Source: Clostridia bacterium
GTDB taxonomy: Bacteria > Bacillota > Clostridia > TANB77 > CAG-508
DNA length: 61,715 nucleotides
NCBI GenBank assembly: GCA_017479865.1
Contig: JAFVBS010000020.1
Location: forward strand, 1-61,715
Direction: 5' to 3'
Below, piece by piece: positions 9,101 to 16,065 of this stretch (the stretch's first letter is position 1; each line of letters begins with the position of its first letter). A model generated the notes under the pieces. That model was not told the DNA's origin and searched no databases. It saw nothing but the letters and a program-made list of their open reading frames with translations. The translations under genes and the position numbers were made by a program.

Positions 9101-10113
9101 TTGCAATTTCTTTGCAATTTGGAAAAAATGAACTCACTAAAATTGGTTCAGGGGACTGGAATGATGGATTTAGCACCGTGGGTAACCAAGGAAAAGGTGA
9201 AAGTGTGTGGTTAGGATTTTTCTTGTATGCCATTTTAGACAAATTCATTCCGCTTTGTCGTCAAAAAGGAGAAGAAGAAGTGGCACAGCAATATGCAGAA
9301 ATCATGGAAAAATTAAAGAAAGCATTAAACCACAATGGATGGGATGGCAGATGGTTCAAGCGTGCTTTTATGGACAATGGAGATATTTTAGGAAGCATTC
9401 AAAACGAAGAATGTAGAATTGACAGTATTGCACAAAGCTGGGCCACTATTTCAAGGGCAGGAGACAACGACAAAAAATATATTTCGATGGAAAGCTTAGA
9501 AAATCATTTGGTGGATACCACAAATGGCATTATCAAATTGTTAGACCCTCCTTTTGATAAAAGTAGCCTAGAGCCTGGCTATATTAAGGCATATGTGCCA
9601 GGAACCAGGGAAAATGGAGGACAATATACTCATGGCGCTATTTGGGCAGTCATTAGCGAAGCAATGCTAGGCTTTGGAGACAAAGCTGGGGAATACTACC
9701 GTATGATCAACCCAATTGAACACAGTAGAACCAAAGAAACTGCTAAAAAGTACAAGGTAGAACCATATGTTATTAGTGCTGATGTTTACGGACAAGGAAA
9801 TTTAGCGGGACGCGGTGGATGGACGTGGTATACTGGATCTGCCAGCTGGATGTATGAAGCGGGTATCAAATATCTGTTAGGGCTTCAAATTGAAAATAAA
9901 GCATTAAAAATTAATCCATGCATTCCAAGCACATGGAAGGAATACACCATGCGATACAAATGGAACAATACCATTTACCACATTCATGTCAGCAATCCAA
10001 ATGGAAAATGCACAGGCATTTCTAGTATGAAGGTAAATGGCAATGAAATAGCAAATCAGCAAGTTCCTTTAACAGAAAATGCAGGAGTATGTAATGTGGA
10101 AATTTTAATGTAA
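3079..10113 (+). CDS. Cyclic beta-1,2-glucan synthase (NdvB/Cgs-like), glycosyltransferase and glycoside phosphorylase parts
   Basis: 2,344 residues, making a glucan from UDP-glucose, cyclising it and adjusting chain length at the membrane. Order: membrane helices at about 25-85; a GT84/GT2-type transferase with DADTD at about 249-253 and QHRWIRGDW at about 395-403; further helices at about 440-480 and 570-625; a glycoamylase-like domain to about 1010; then two carbohydrate-binding regions and a GH94-type (alpha/alpha)6 barrel. GSGDWNDGF contains the catalytic Asp of GH94, about residue 2026. The natural gene starts at 1995; the ATG at 3079 lies inside the conserved HIGYYLMDQG stretch and is not a true start. 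Cyclic glucan synthases are classic in Gram-negatives but also occur in Clostridia. The GH15 enzyme at 25.5 kb could act on related glucans. Confidence 0.88.
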   Translation: MDQGKQELYELLTGKKQKELSYDAKAKLYVGVISFFTVLTTSLISIKIYQKTTSASLAILLWLLLLIPTQTIWVQIIQAVLGKLVKPKKIPKLDMQDGIPEQYATFVVIPTILKSKEKVEELMKKLEVYSYANQSENLYFALLGDCSSGKNEKEPFDEEVVASGLRMAEQLNKKHPNEVFPKFHFCYRKRTWNAKEECYLGWERKRGLLNQWNEYLLGNEKNEFLVNTVENWKQKDGTIPHIQYIITLDADTDLTLNSGLELVGAMAHILNTPVLNEGKDCVIDGHALLQPRIGIDLMTVLQTPFTTLYAGAGGKDAYTNAISDTYQDNFNEGIFTGKGIYDLAIFSTVLGKEIPENTVLSHDLLEGNYLRAGLATDIMLMDGYPAGYSSFKTRQHRWIRGDWQIIGWLKGSIKNKEGIQKQNPLNFLSKYKIWDNLVRSLQEPMMIISFIVVSLICATIKANLIGAFAWLLLSAIIPSLLELVMRMLFRKEEETAQKTFTKTISGVRASIIRAVLAIGTLPDKAYMSLNACVKTLYRILVSKKHFLEWMTAEEAEKTAKKDIMSYYFNMLSNVIISIFAFLLLWFLPQRGLQILLIALAILWLATPAILCQISKKAKAVSSLEKLSEKDKQYLLEAGKRTWQYFKDFLIEENHYLPPDNYQEDRRPKIVARTSSTNIGLGLLSVISSYDLGYETLEDTCALLQNMLQTIESLPKWNGHLYNWYDLVTLQPLKPRYVSSVDSGNFVGYLYVVKQFLEELPNEKRMDLELENVEKIIQSTDFSTLYDEENRLFSIGFNVEENALTDSYYDLLASEARQASLVAIAKKDISSKHWSNLSRTLTILNQYKGLVSWSGTAFEYFMPNINIPKYPGSLLAESCCFMLMSQKEYAKKLNIPWGISESAFYLKDLNNNYQYKAFGIPWLGLKRGLSDEIVVSSYASSLALPDIPQEVVQNLKELQKRGMYQKYGFYEAIDYTPTRVRKGKEYELVKTYMAHHEALILLSINNLFHDNVLQKRFMQNPEMQAIQILLQEKMPENIIITKEEKEKVEKMKYVDYESYTQREITKLDNPLPQINVIANGEYTIVMDSKGLGYSKYGNIYLNRYKPTSNVEQGIFFFFKNIKTKRTWASNHMSYLAPADKYTMYFTPDMHKIVRQDGNIETTTKISISPDEPVEIRKIEMMNHGIEEETIEVTSFLEPILSTPNQDYAHPAFNNLFLNMEWIDEKNIMLLTKRKRSCSAPEICAAVSFYTENETIGELEYEIDKEKFQGRNSLNLPKAVENSTPFSKQTELTTDPIVSFKRTVVLKPEQKVSFTLLLAVGTNRQEVLSNLSSFQNQENIDHTLELSKAKVEAENRYLGVKGKEIDTYQKLLGYLLVENPFKAQMANGQLMLPASELWKYGISGDLPILLVSVKEETDVDVVTEVLKAYEYFRIKNINIDLVIINEEQYSYESLAKEAIMNSIFNQNLGYLQNIQGGIFVLENLEAKEIDFLKARANFIVQAHDGSLARNLKDLEEEYLENYREMPKDEIPRRVELAPSMRAELPNQNLKYYNEYGGFTEDGKEYHIRINKDKKLPTVWSHILTNGQMGTLVTESLGGYTWYQNSRLNRLTAWNNDQVQDVPSEVIYLKDEETKTVWSMGASPCPDENDYDIIYGFGYAKYQHTSRGLGQKLDMFIPEKDNVKVQIVRLENNELKKKKLKLYYYLKPVMGDDELHSKGYLQLQYDQNLNLLCLENLSQEESEYSQIMFVSSSEKITSYTGSKQSFFGRGNLSNPEGVHQIKLDGENSLWKEGVIAVECEVTLEALESKNVIFTLGIGSNKIDCQDLAYQYTNFSNVWEKYAKTKQYWKEQIETLQVTTPLESTNLLLNGWLIYQVLASRILGRTGFYQSGGAFGFRDQLQDTLALKYFSPEWMKEQIIRASRHQFIEGDVLHWWHEESKRGIRTRFSDDRLWLVYLVEDYVSFTGDSSILDIKTPYLAGEPLEEGVDEKYDLYLPSNIEATIYEHCKKAIAISLQFGKNELTKIGSGDWNDGFSTVGNQGKGESVWLGFFLYAILDKFIPLCRQKGEEEVAQQYAEIMEKLKKALNHNGWDGRWFKRAFMDNGDILGSIQNEECRIDSIAQSWATISRAGDNDKKYISMESLENHLVDTTNGIIKLLDPPFDKSSLEPGYIKAYVPGTRENGGQYTHGAIWAVISEAMLGFGDKAGEYYRMINPIEHSRTKETAKKYKVEPYVISADVYGQGNLAGRGGWTWYTGSASWMYEAGIKYLLGLQIENKALKINPCIPSTWKEYTMRYKWNNTIYHIHVSNPNGKCTGISSMKVNGNEIANQQVPLTENAGVCNVEILM

Positions 10114-10168
10114 AACTTTACCAATTAATATTGATTTTGTAATGAAAATAGGATTCAAAACCTATTTT

Positions 10169-10197
10169 AGGAGTGGTTTCGTCAGCCACTCTTTTTT
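10169..10197 (+). terminator. Intrinsic terminator of the glucan synthase gene
   Basis: GAGTGG (10171-10176) pairs with CCACTC (10186-10191), followed by six T. Confidence 0.85.
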
Positions 10198-10212
10198 GTA
10201 TGAGATAAGTAA

Positions 10213-10289
10213 TAAAAAAGATATGTGCCGTCAAACACATATCAACTATCACACGAACTCATATGACCGAAAATGTCACTCGAGTTACT
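10213..10289 (-). ncRNA. Small minus-strand RNA with own promoter and terminator
   Basis: On the minus strand TTGACA (10319-10324), a 17-base spacer and TATACT (10296-10301) predict a start near 10289. A terminator stem GATATGTG/CACATATC (10220-10227, 10236-10243) followed by six T on that strand ends the RNA near 10213. AACTC and GAGTT near its 5' end can form a second hairpin. No start codon with a ribosome site is seen, so it is probably a roughly 77-nt RNA. It has the same layout as the antisense RNA at 38.6 kb. The rest of the 10198-10430 gap is AT-rich sequence in which I see nothing else. Confidence 0.6.
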
Positions 10290-10430
10290 AAATATAGTAT
10301 ACTATATTTTTAATTATATGTCAAATTCTATGAAAATATTTATAAAAATTTTTCCATTTCAATTTATTCATAAAATTTCCTCTTAGGACATATATATGAA
10401 CAAAAGGCCACAGAAGAGGAGGAAATCCTA

Positions 10431-11492
10431 TTGGAAAAAATACTTAGCCCAGAAGAAAGAGTGAAAAGAGCAGAGGAAATTTATTATCGAAGAAGAGAGA
10501 ATAACCAAAATATACGAGTCGCCAGTTCCCATGTGAATAGCGGACAAGAAAAAAGAGAATGGTCTCTTTATCGTAAAATGATTTTGCAAATTTTGATTTG
10601 TGTTGTCATTTATTTTGTCTTTTATGTTGTAAAAAATAATCATTACATATTTTCGCAAGATGTTGTGAATCAAACACAAGCATTTTTACAAACAGATATT
10701 AATTTTGAACAAGTAACAGAACAGCTTGGCAACTTTTGGAACGAAAATCAGCAGCATTTTCAATTTTTGAATACTTGGTTCAACAAGCAGGATGAAAACA
10801 AAGATGGCGCGAAAAATGAAGAACAGCAAAATAATACACAACAGAATAATGTAGAACACAATAACCAAGAGAATACAACGAATAATGCAAACCAGAATAA
10901 TGCAATAGAGAACGATACCAATGAGCAAAGCAACAATACAGAAACCAGCAACAATACTGCCAAAATGAATAATCAGGAAAATACCCAAGCAAATCAAGCA
11001 GTGGGTATGGGAGGAGCAAGTGATGAGAAAACAGCAGTAGCAACTTCTGCTGATGAAAGTAGTCAAAAAACACAAATGGAATTAGATGCAGAATATATCA
11101 AAAAAAATTTTAGTATGCAGTTGCCTGTCAAAGGAACCATTACATCACATTATGGGAAAAGACAGGCAACTGAAATTGTATCAGCTAATCATCAAGGAAT
11201 TGATATTGGGGTAGTAGTAGGAACTACTGTTGTGGCGAGTATGGAGGGAAAAGTGAGTGTTGTATCAGGCGAAGGAGAATACGGCACTCATGTAAAAATT
11301 GTTAATAAAGATGTGACCACCATTTATGCACATTGTAGTAAAATTTTGGTCAAGAAAGGCGAAACAGTGAAGAAAGGTCAAAAGATAGCTCTTTCAGGAA
11401 ATACTGGAAAAACAACAGGGCCACACTTACACTTTGAAATTCGCAGGAACGAAAGAACTGTCGACCCAGAATTAATTTTAAAATGGAATTGA
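10431..11492 (+). CDS. spoIVFA: SpoIVFA-like membrane protein with M23/LytM domain
   Basis: 353 residues from a TTG start with GAGGAGG upstream. A cytoplasmic N-terminus (about 1-50) with EERVKRAEEIYYRRR precedes one membrane helix (about 51-66). A long Asn/Gln-rich linker (about 115-190) follows, then a C-terminal LytM/M23 fold with HQGIDIG and GPHLHFEIR, keeping the His, Asp and HxH zinc ligands. The next gene is the SpoIVFB-type protease, so this is best read as its regulator SpoIVFA, which anchors and inhibits SpoIVFB in the outer forespore membrane. It is longer than the Bacillus protein (about 264 residues) because of the linker. A SpoIIQ-like or generic M23 endopeptidase is the alternative. 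Confidence 0.75.
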   Translation: MEKILSPEERVKRAEEIYYRRRENNQNIRVASSHVNSGQEKREWSLYRKMILQILICVVIYFVFYVVKNNHYIFSQDVVNQTQAFLQTDINFEQVTEQLGNFWNENQQHFQFLNTWFNKQDENKDGAKNEEQQNNTQQNNVEHNNQENTTNNANQNNAIENDTNEQSNNTETSNNTAKMNNQENTQANQAVGMGGASDEKTAVATSADESSQKTQMELDAEYIKKNFSMQLPVKGTITSHYGKRQATEIVSANHQGIDIGVVVGTTVVASMEGKVSVVSGEGEYGTHVKIVNKDVTTIYAHCSKILVKKGETVKKGQKIALSGNTGKTTGPHLHFEIRRNERTVDPELILKWN

Positions 11493-11501
11493 GTTTCAAC
11501 T

Positions 11502-11572
11502 AAGCTGTGTAAGATATTGTTTTCAAAGCGACTTAAGTTGAAGTAGGCCAAAAAACAATATTTTATCAGCTT
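11502..11572 (+). repeat. Palindromic intergenic element A (family 1, short form)
   Basis: AAGCT and TAAGATATTG (11510-11519) pair with CAATATTTTA (11556-11565) and AGCTT. The loop starts with TTTCAAAGCGACTTAAG (11521-11537), identical to 16085-16101 in element B. It lies between spoIVFA and spoIVFB. Confidence 0.7.
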
Positions 11573-11605
11573 CTGTATTAATTTATAATTAAAAGTAGGA
11601 GACCT

Positions 11606-12283
11606 ATGAATCTTAAAATTGATTTAAAACTATTTCTATTTGCCATTATTTTCTTTTTCACTCATCAAATTAAAATGTATGCTCTTTTGATGGTATTTGC
11701 TCTATTACATGAACTGGGACATCTCATTTGTGGATTGTTATTAGGGTTCAAACCAAAAACAATGGCAATGAATCCTTGGGGATTTCAAATAGAATTTGAA
11801 GTAGCTATCAAAGAATATCATCAAAAATTAGGAGAAGGATATTACTTAAACCTTAAAAAAATATTCATTGCATTGGCAGGACCGCTCACCAATTTTTTAA
11901 TTGCCCTTATCTGTTTTTTGCTACCGATTCAGAACAGCCAAGCAAAAGAAATTATCATTTATGCTAATTTTTTAATTGCTATTTTTAATTTATTACCAAT
12001 TTATCCTTTAGATGGAGGAAGAATTTTAAAAGAGCTTATTCAAATAAAAAAAGGGCTACAAACAGCCTATAAAATTACTAACAAAACGGCTAATGTTTCA
12101 ATGATTGCCTTAACCGTCGTTGCTAGCATTGCCATTTTATATATACACAATATTGCGATACTCTTTATTTTAGCTTATCTTTGGTACTTAGTGGCTCGAA
12201 ACAACCGATGGCACCAGCTAAAAAAGAGGCTATATTCGTTAGAAAACAATGAAATGTCTATTAATGAAATCATTAAGCAGTAA
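11606..12283 (+). CDS. spoIVFB: SpoIVFB-type intramembrane metalloprotease (M50 family)
   Basis: 225 residues. The zinc site is HELGH in ALLHELGHLICG (about residues 35-46), and the third ligand lies in NLLPIYPLDGGRIL (about residues 131-144), both within membrane helices, as in site-2 proteases. In Bacillus, SpoIVFB cleaves pro-sigma-K in the mother cell late in sporulation. Here it follows spoIVFA, matching the known spoIVFAB order, so the same role is inferred. The ATG at 11606 has TAGGAG just upstream. The 113-base gap to spoIVFA holds palindromic element A. Confidence 0.88.
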   Translation: MNLKIDLKLFLFAIIFFFTHQIKMYALLMVFALLHELGHLICGLLLGFKPKTMAMNPWGFQIEFEVAIKEYHQKLGEGYYLNLKKIFIALAGPLTNFLIALICFLLPIQNSQAKEIIIYANFLIAIFNLLPIYPLDGGRILKELIQIKKGLQTAYKITNKTANVSMIALTVVASIAILYIHNIAILFILAYLWYLVARNNRWHQLKKRLYSLENNEMSINEIIKQ

Positions 12284-12298
12284 CTTAAAAAATTGTTC

Positions 12299-12327
12299 TT
12301 GCATTTCTTGAAAACATGTGATATAAT
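12299..12327 (+). promoter_or_regulatory. Promoter of the rpsF-ssb-rpsR operon
   Basis: TTGCAT (12299-12304), 17 bases, TATAAT (12322-12327). Confidence 0.8.
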
Positions 12328-12400
12328 AGCATCTGTTAAATTAATAGATGCTATTAATTTTCCTTGCTTATCGCAAAGTCGATAGGCTATCAATCCATGA
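12325..12400 (+). promoter_or_regulatory. Structured leader of rpsF, possible S6:S18 autoregulatory RNA
   Basis: AATAGCATCT (12325-12334) and AGATGCTATT (12346-12355) form a 10-bp stem at the very start of the transcript, followed by a second small pairing near 12368-12390. S6 operons often carry a leader that binds the S6:S18 complex; I could not confirm its consensus, so the assignment is tentative. Confidence 0.35.
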
Positions 12401-12413
12401 GGAGGTGAAAATA

Positions 12414-12695
12414 ATGAACAAATACGAAAGTGTTATCATTATTAATCCATCTATCGATGAAGAGGCTGTTACAGCTTTATCAAAAAAATTCGAAGATTTG
12501 ATTAATACTGATGGTAAAGTAGAAAAAGTTGATAACCTTGGTAAAAAGAAATTAGCTTATGAAATTAAGAAAAATCAAGAAGCTTATTATGTTGTTATCA
12601 ATTTTGAAGCAAATCCAAGCTTAATTGCAGAACTTGAAAGAAACTACAGAATTACAGATAATGTGATGAAATTTATCGTAGTAAAAGAAGACTAA
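12414..12695 (+). CDS. rpsF: 30S ribosomal protein S6
   Basis: 93 residues, normal for S6. It opens with MNKYESVIIINPSI and contains the GKKKLAYEIKKNQEAYYV stretch typical of the family. S6 binds the central domain of 16S rRNA together with S18. The ATG at 12414 is chosen because GGAGGTG sits at 12401-12407; an earlier in-frame ATG lies within the untranslated leader. It is the first gene of the classical rpsF-ssb-rpsR operon. Confidence 0.97.
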   Translation: MNKYESVIIINPSIDEEAVTALSKKFEDLINTDGKVEKVDNLGKKKLAYEIKKNQEAYYVVINFEANPSLIAELERNYRITDNVMKFIVVKED

Positions 12696-12743
12696 AAAAC
12701 AAAAAACGGGGGTCTTCCAATAGGAAGGTAAGGTGTACAAAAA

Positions 12744-13172
12744 ATGAACAAAGTAATTTTAATGGGGCGTTTAACAAGAGACCCAGAAGTAAGATACACA
12801 CAAACAAACAACACACTAGTTGCTTCTTTTAGTTTAGCAGTCAATAGAAGATTTGTAAGACAAGGAGAAGAAAGACAAGCAGATTTTATTAACATTGTTG
12901 CTTGGAGTAAACTAGGAGAATTTTGTAGTAAATATTTTAAAAAAGGTCAACAAGTGGGAGTAATTGGAAGATTACAAACAAGAACTTGGGATGATGACCA
13001 AGGTCAAAAACACTATATCACAGAAGTAGTGGCAGAAGAAGCATATTTTGCTGATAGCAAAAGAGACGGAGTAGAGGGAGGAAACACTTTTGATCCAACC
13101 TTTGGAACCATGCCAGCTTCTAATGGCGGTTCAGACTTCGAAATCTCTTCAGGAGATGACCTACCATTTTGA
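12744..13172 (+). CDS. ssb: Single-stranded DNA-binding protein
   Basis: 142 residues. The N-terminal OB fold begins MNKVILMGRLTRDPEVRYT. A glycine-rich tail ends in DDLPF, the acidic tip that recruits repair and replication proteins. It coats single-stranded DNA during replication, recombination and repair. Its position between rpsF and rpsR is the standard Firmicute order. Confidence 0.97.
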   Translation: MNKVILMGRLTRDPEVRYTQTNNTLVASFSLAVNRRFVRQGEERQADFINIVAWSKLGEFCSKYFKKGQQVGVIGRLQTRTWDDDQGQKHYITEVVAEEAYFADSKRDGVEGGNTFDPTFGTMPASNGGSDFEISSGDDLPF

Positions 13173-13228
13173 GCCAAAATCAGTATGAGACTACTGATGT
13201 AACATTTTAAAGATAGGGGGAAAGACAA

Positions 13229-13507
13229 ATGGCAGACAAGAAAAATGTAAAAAGAAATAATAGAAACAATGATGAAGATTATAATCCTAAATTTAGAAAA
13301 ATGAGAAAAAAAGTATGCCCATTATGTGCAGATAAAAATCTAAAATTAGATTATAAAAATGCAGATCAATTAAGAAAATTCATTAATGATAAAGGAAAAA
13401 TACTTCCAAGAAGAGCAACTGGAGCATGTGCAATTCATCAAAGAGATATTACATTAGCTGTAAAAAGAGCAAGACAAATTGCTGTATTACCATACACAGC
13501 CGAATAA
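13229..13507 (+). CDS. rpsR: 30S ribosomal protein S18
   Basis: 92 residues with GGGGG upstream. The core contains KVCPLCADK and a later Cys-Ala-Ile-His, a zinc-binding version of S18, and [30 protein letters not shown]18 pairs with S6 on 16S rRNA. It is the last gene of the rpsF operon, followed directly by a strong terminator. Confidence 0.97.
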   Translation: MADKKNVKRNNRNNDEDYNPKFRKMRKKVCPLCADKNLKLDYKNADQLRKFINDKGKILPRRATGACAIHQRDITLAVKRARQIAVLPYTAE

Positions 13508-13519
13508 TCAAAGTTTTCA

Positions 13520-13547
13520 AAACACGCCAAACAATGGCGTGTTTTTT
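13520..13547 (+). terminator. Terminator of the rpsF-ssb-rpsR operon
   Basis: ACACGCCA (13522-13529) pairs with TGGCGTGT (13535-13542), followed by a T run. Confidence 0.95.
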
Positions 13548-13549
13548 GC

Positions 13550-13584
13550 AACCTTCTTTTGGGGACACCTTCCAAAAGAAGGTT
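13550..13584. repeat. REP-like hairpin, single unit
   Basis: AACCTTCTTTTGG (13550-13562) and CCAAAAGAAGGTT (13572-13584) form a perfect 13-bp stem around GGACACCTT. It is the same unit as each arm of the palindromes at 33908 and 36533. Downstream, 13598-13640 holds TAGGGACG and GGGGACGG, which may be decayed ends of the RAYT type. Confidence 0.8.
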
Positions 13585-13732
13585 TTGCCAAAGCCAATAG
13601 GGACGAAAATTTTTGAAAATATGAAAAATGGGGACGGTTTTGAATGATTAACCATTAATCATATTTTTGACTAAAAATAGAAAAATGCGTCAATAATGCT
13701 AATAACTAATACCGTTAAAGGAGGGACGCATC

Positions 13733-14596
13733 ATGAAAATAGGAGTTGCTTTATCAGGGGGAGGCATTCGAGGAATTGCTCATGCCGGGGTTTTACAAGC
13801 ATTAGAGGACTACCATATTCCTATTAATATCATTGGAGGAACTAGTGCGGGAAGCATGATTGCAAGCCTATATGCCATGGGGTATTCTCCTTATGTAATT
13901 TATCTGTTGTGCCAAAGGAATGCCGAAAGGATTGTAAGAGAAAATAATTTTTCCTTCATGAAGAGATTTTTTTCATTTCAGTCAAAAGGGAATGACCGAC
14001 TAACAGGAATGAAAGATGGAAAGATGATTGAAGAAATTTATGATAGGTTAGCCGAAAGAAAGCAAATTACCAGTATTTCACAAATTAAAATGCCATTGGT
14101 TATTCCGGCAGTAGATATTATGAAATCAAAAGAATATGTGTTTACGAATTATTTACCCAAGAAAGCAGTTGATGAAAAACAATATATTACTGACATTAGC
14201 ATTGGAAAAGCGGTAAGAGCTAGCAGTAGTTTTCCTGCGGTGTTTAACCCTTGCTATGTGAATTCTCATGCCTTTATGGATGGAGGAATGTTAGATAATG
14301 TACCAGTTTATGAAGTAAAAAAACAAGGCGCAGATAAAGTACTAGCCGTCAAATTTGATGCCGATAAGATCGATGAAAACAGCAATTTTATGGATATTGG
14401 AATGAAAACTATTGACATTATGGGAAACAAAATTGCCGAAGAAAATCTAGAAATGAGCGACTACGTGTTAAGTGTGTATACCGATAAATGTGGATTACTA
14501 GATGTAGATAAATTAGATCAATGCTATCAATATGGCTATGAAAGCGTGCAAAAAAATATTAAACAAATTAAACAAATTTTTCTAAATGATATATAG
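13733..14596 (+). CDS. Patatin-like phospholipase
   Basis: 287 residues. The oxyanion motif SGGGIRG (residues 8-14), the nucleophile elbow GTSAGS with Ser38, and the catalytic DGG in FMDGGMLDN (about residue 183) define a bacterial patatin acyl hydrolase of the RssA/YchK type. There is no signal peptide, so it is probably cytoplasmic and acts on membrane lipid or acyl esters. GGAGG lies shortly before the ATG. It is transcribed alone, with a promoter for the next gene at 14.7 kb. Confidence 0.9.
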   Translation: MKIGVALSGGGIRGIAHAGVLQALEDYHIPINIIGGTSAGSMIASLYAMGYSPYVIYLLCQRNAERIVRENNFSFMKRFFSFQSKGNDRLTGMKDGKMIEEIYDRLAERKQITSISQIKMPLVIPAVDIMKSKEYVFTNYLPKKAVDEKQYITDISIGKAVRASSSFPAVFNPCYVNSHAFMDGGMLDNVPVYEVKKQGADKVLAVKFDADKIDENSNFMDIGMKTIDIMGNKIAEENLEMSDYVLSVYTDKCGLLDVDKLDQCYQYGYESVQKNIKQIKQIFLNDI

Positions 14597-14721
14597 GTTA
14601 ATCATAATAAAAGTATCCATTTCTTAAAGGGAATTTTTGCAAAAGGAGGTCATTATATGACATCATACGATTAACTTAAGTTAAATATGGTTTTTATATG
14701 TCAAATGGTTTTAAATTGTTC

Positions 14722-14750
14722 TTGCAATTTTCTTGTTGTATATATATAAT
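14722..14750 (+). promoter_or_regulatory. Promoter of the pilin-like gene
   Basis: TTGCAA (14722-14727), 17 bases, TATAAT (14745-14750), 31 bases before the ATG. Confidence 0.75.
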
Positions 14751-14780
14751 AATAAAAAACGATAGGAGAGGAAAACAAAC

Positions 14781-15305
14781 ATGAAAAGTGAACATGGGCT
14801 AGGACTAATAGGAACCATATTTTTAACTGTTATGATTGCAGCCTTGGCATTTGGTGCTGTGTATTTTGTTAGAATTCAATATGCAAAGGAAAGGTTTGAA
14901 AGCCTCAAAACGGATATGCTATTAGTTCAAGCAAAAGTAAAGAAAATAGAAGGAGAATATACATTAAGTAAGAAAACAGAAGATTTAAAAGGAACTCCGG
15001 TGAAAGATATGCAGGAGGATACTGTTATCAAGGACTTTTTGTCAAAAAAAGTAATTGACATAGAAGAAAAGGATAGCAACTATTATGTGCTAAATCAAGA
15101 AAATTTGCAGGAGATGGAATTGAAAATAAAGTTACCTGACAATACTTATTATATTGTTAACTATACTAATGCAGAGGTTATTATTACCAGTGGCTATACA
15201 CATTCGGACGGAAATATATATTATACCTTAACACAAATTGAAGAATTATCAGCAGAAGCACAAAATGAGGTTAACACAGCAGAAACAAAAATATCTGAAG
15301 AGTAA
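14781..15305 (+). CDS. Pilin-like or single-span exported protein
   Basis: 174 residues. A short charged head MKSEHGLGLIG leads into one hydrophobic helix (about 7-30), then a soluble domain with many Lys and Glu and several Tyr. The head and helix resemble type IV pilin or pseudopilin starts, but there is no clear prepilin peptidase site and no pilus genes nearby. Alternatively it is a bitopic membrane protein with an outside domain. It has its own promoter and AGGAGAGG. The function is not recognised. Confidence 0.6.
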   Translation: MKSEHGLGLIGTIFLTVMIAALAFGAVYFVRIQYAKERFESLKTDMLLVQAKVKKIEGEYTLSKKTEDLKGTPVKDMQEDTVIKDFLSKKVIDIEEKDSNYYVLNQENLQEMELKIKLPDNTYYIVNYTNAEVIITSGYTHSDGNIYYTLTQIEELSAEAQNEVNTAETKISEE

Positions 15306-15328
15306 AAAACAATAGAGTATGATAAAGC

Positions 15329-15371
15329 TTTGCTTTAGTAGTAGAGCTAATCAAGTGCTCCATAAAGCAAA
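15329..15371 (+). repeat. Imperfect hairpin upstream of rnhB
   Basis: TTTGCTTTA (15329-15337) pairs with TAAAGCAAA (15363-15371), with an inner GAGC/GCTC pairing. There is no T run after it, so it is a leader structure rather than a clear terminator. Confidence 0.5.
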
Positions 15372-15395
15372 AAAGGAGATAATTATAGTAGAAGG

Positions 15396-16052
15396 ATGAA
15401 AGAAAAAGAACTGGAACGATTAAACAATTTAAAAAAGCGTGAAAATGAATGGTATAACAAAGGACTAGAACTCATTGCAGGAATTGATGAAGCAGGGAGA
15501 GGACCACTCGCAGGCCCAGTGGTAGTAGCCTGCTGTATTATGCCTAAGGATTCTATGATAGAAGGGGTGAATGATTCTAAAAAAATTGCAGAGAACAAAA
15601 GGGAAAAGCTTTATGAGGAAATTACGAGTGAGGCAATTAGCTATGGAGTAGGGATTATTGGACAAACAGAAATTGATGAAATCAATATTCTGCAAGCGAC
15701 AAAAAAAGGACTAACAATTGCTATTCAAGAGATGGAAGCAAAGTTAAGCCAAAGTAAAACAAGTAAGCAAAAGCCAGACTTGATTTTAGTAGATGCACTC
15801 ACCAAAATTGATACCGATGGTATTCCTTATCAATCCATTATTCATGGAGATGCCTTAAGCTATTCCATTGCTTGTGCATCAATTATTGCTAAAGTAACTA
15901 GAGATCGTATGATGAGACAGTGGGATGAAATATATCCACAGTATGGTTTTAGCAAACATAAGGGTTATGGCACGGCAGCGCATATTCAAGCTATTCGAGA
16001 ATATGGACCATGCACTTTGCATCGCAAGACATTTATCAAAAATTTTGTATAA
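15396..16052 (+). CDS. rnhB: Ribonuclease HII
   Basis: 218 residues. GIDEAGRGPLAGPVV carries the catalytic Asp31-Glu32, and LILVDALTK plus SIIAKVTRDRMM carry the remaining acidic residues. It removes ribonucleotides and RNA primers from RNA:DNA hybrids. The ATG at 15396 has only an adjacent AGAAGG; AAAGGAG lies 17 bases away, so the start is a little uncertain, but the N-terminal extension before the core is normal for the family. A hairpin (15329-15371) precedes it and element B follows. Confidence 0.95.
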   Translation: MKEKELERLNNLKKRENEWYNKGLELIAGIDEAGRGPLAGPVVVACCIMPKDSMIEGVNDSKKIAENKREKLYEEITSEAISYGVGIIGQTEIDEINILQATKKGLTIAIQEMEAKLSQSKTSKQKPDLILVDALTKIDTDGIPYQSIIHGDALSYSIACASIIAKVTRDRMMRQWDEIYPQYGFSKHKGYGTAAHIQAIREYGPCTLHRKTFIKNFV

Positions 16053-16065
16053 AATTATCGATTAA

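Noticed and set aside
10686..11075. Long minus-strand frames rich in Leu, Cys and Phe opposite the spoIVFA linker
   Set aside because: They arise from the Asn/Gln-rich codons on the plus strand, have no ribosome site, and overlap a clear gene.
10431..11492. Generic M23 cell-wall endopeptidase
   Set aside because: Possible, but the directly following SpoIVFB gene and the membrane-anchor layout favour SpoIVFA.
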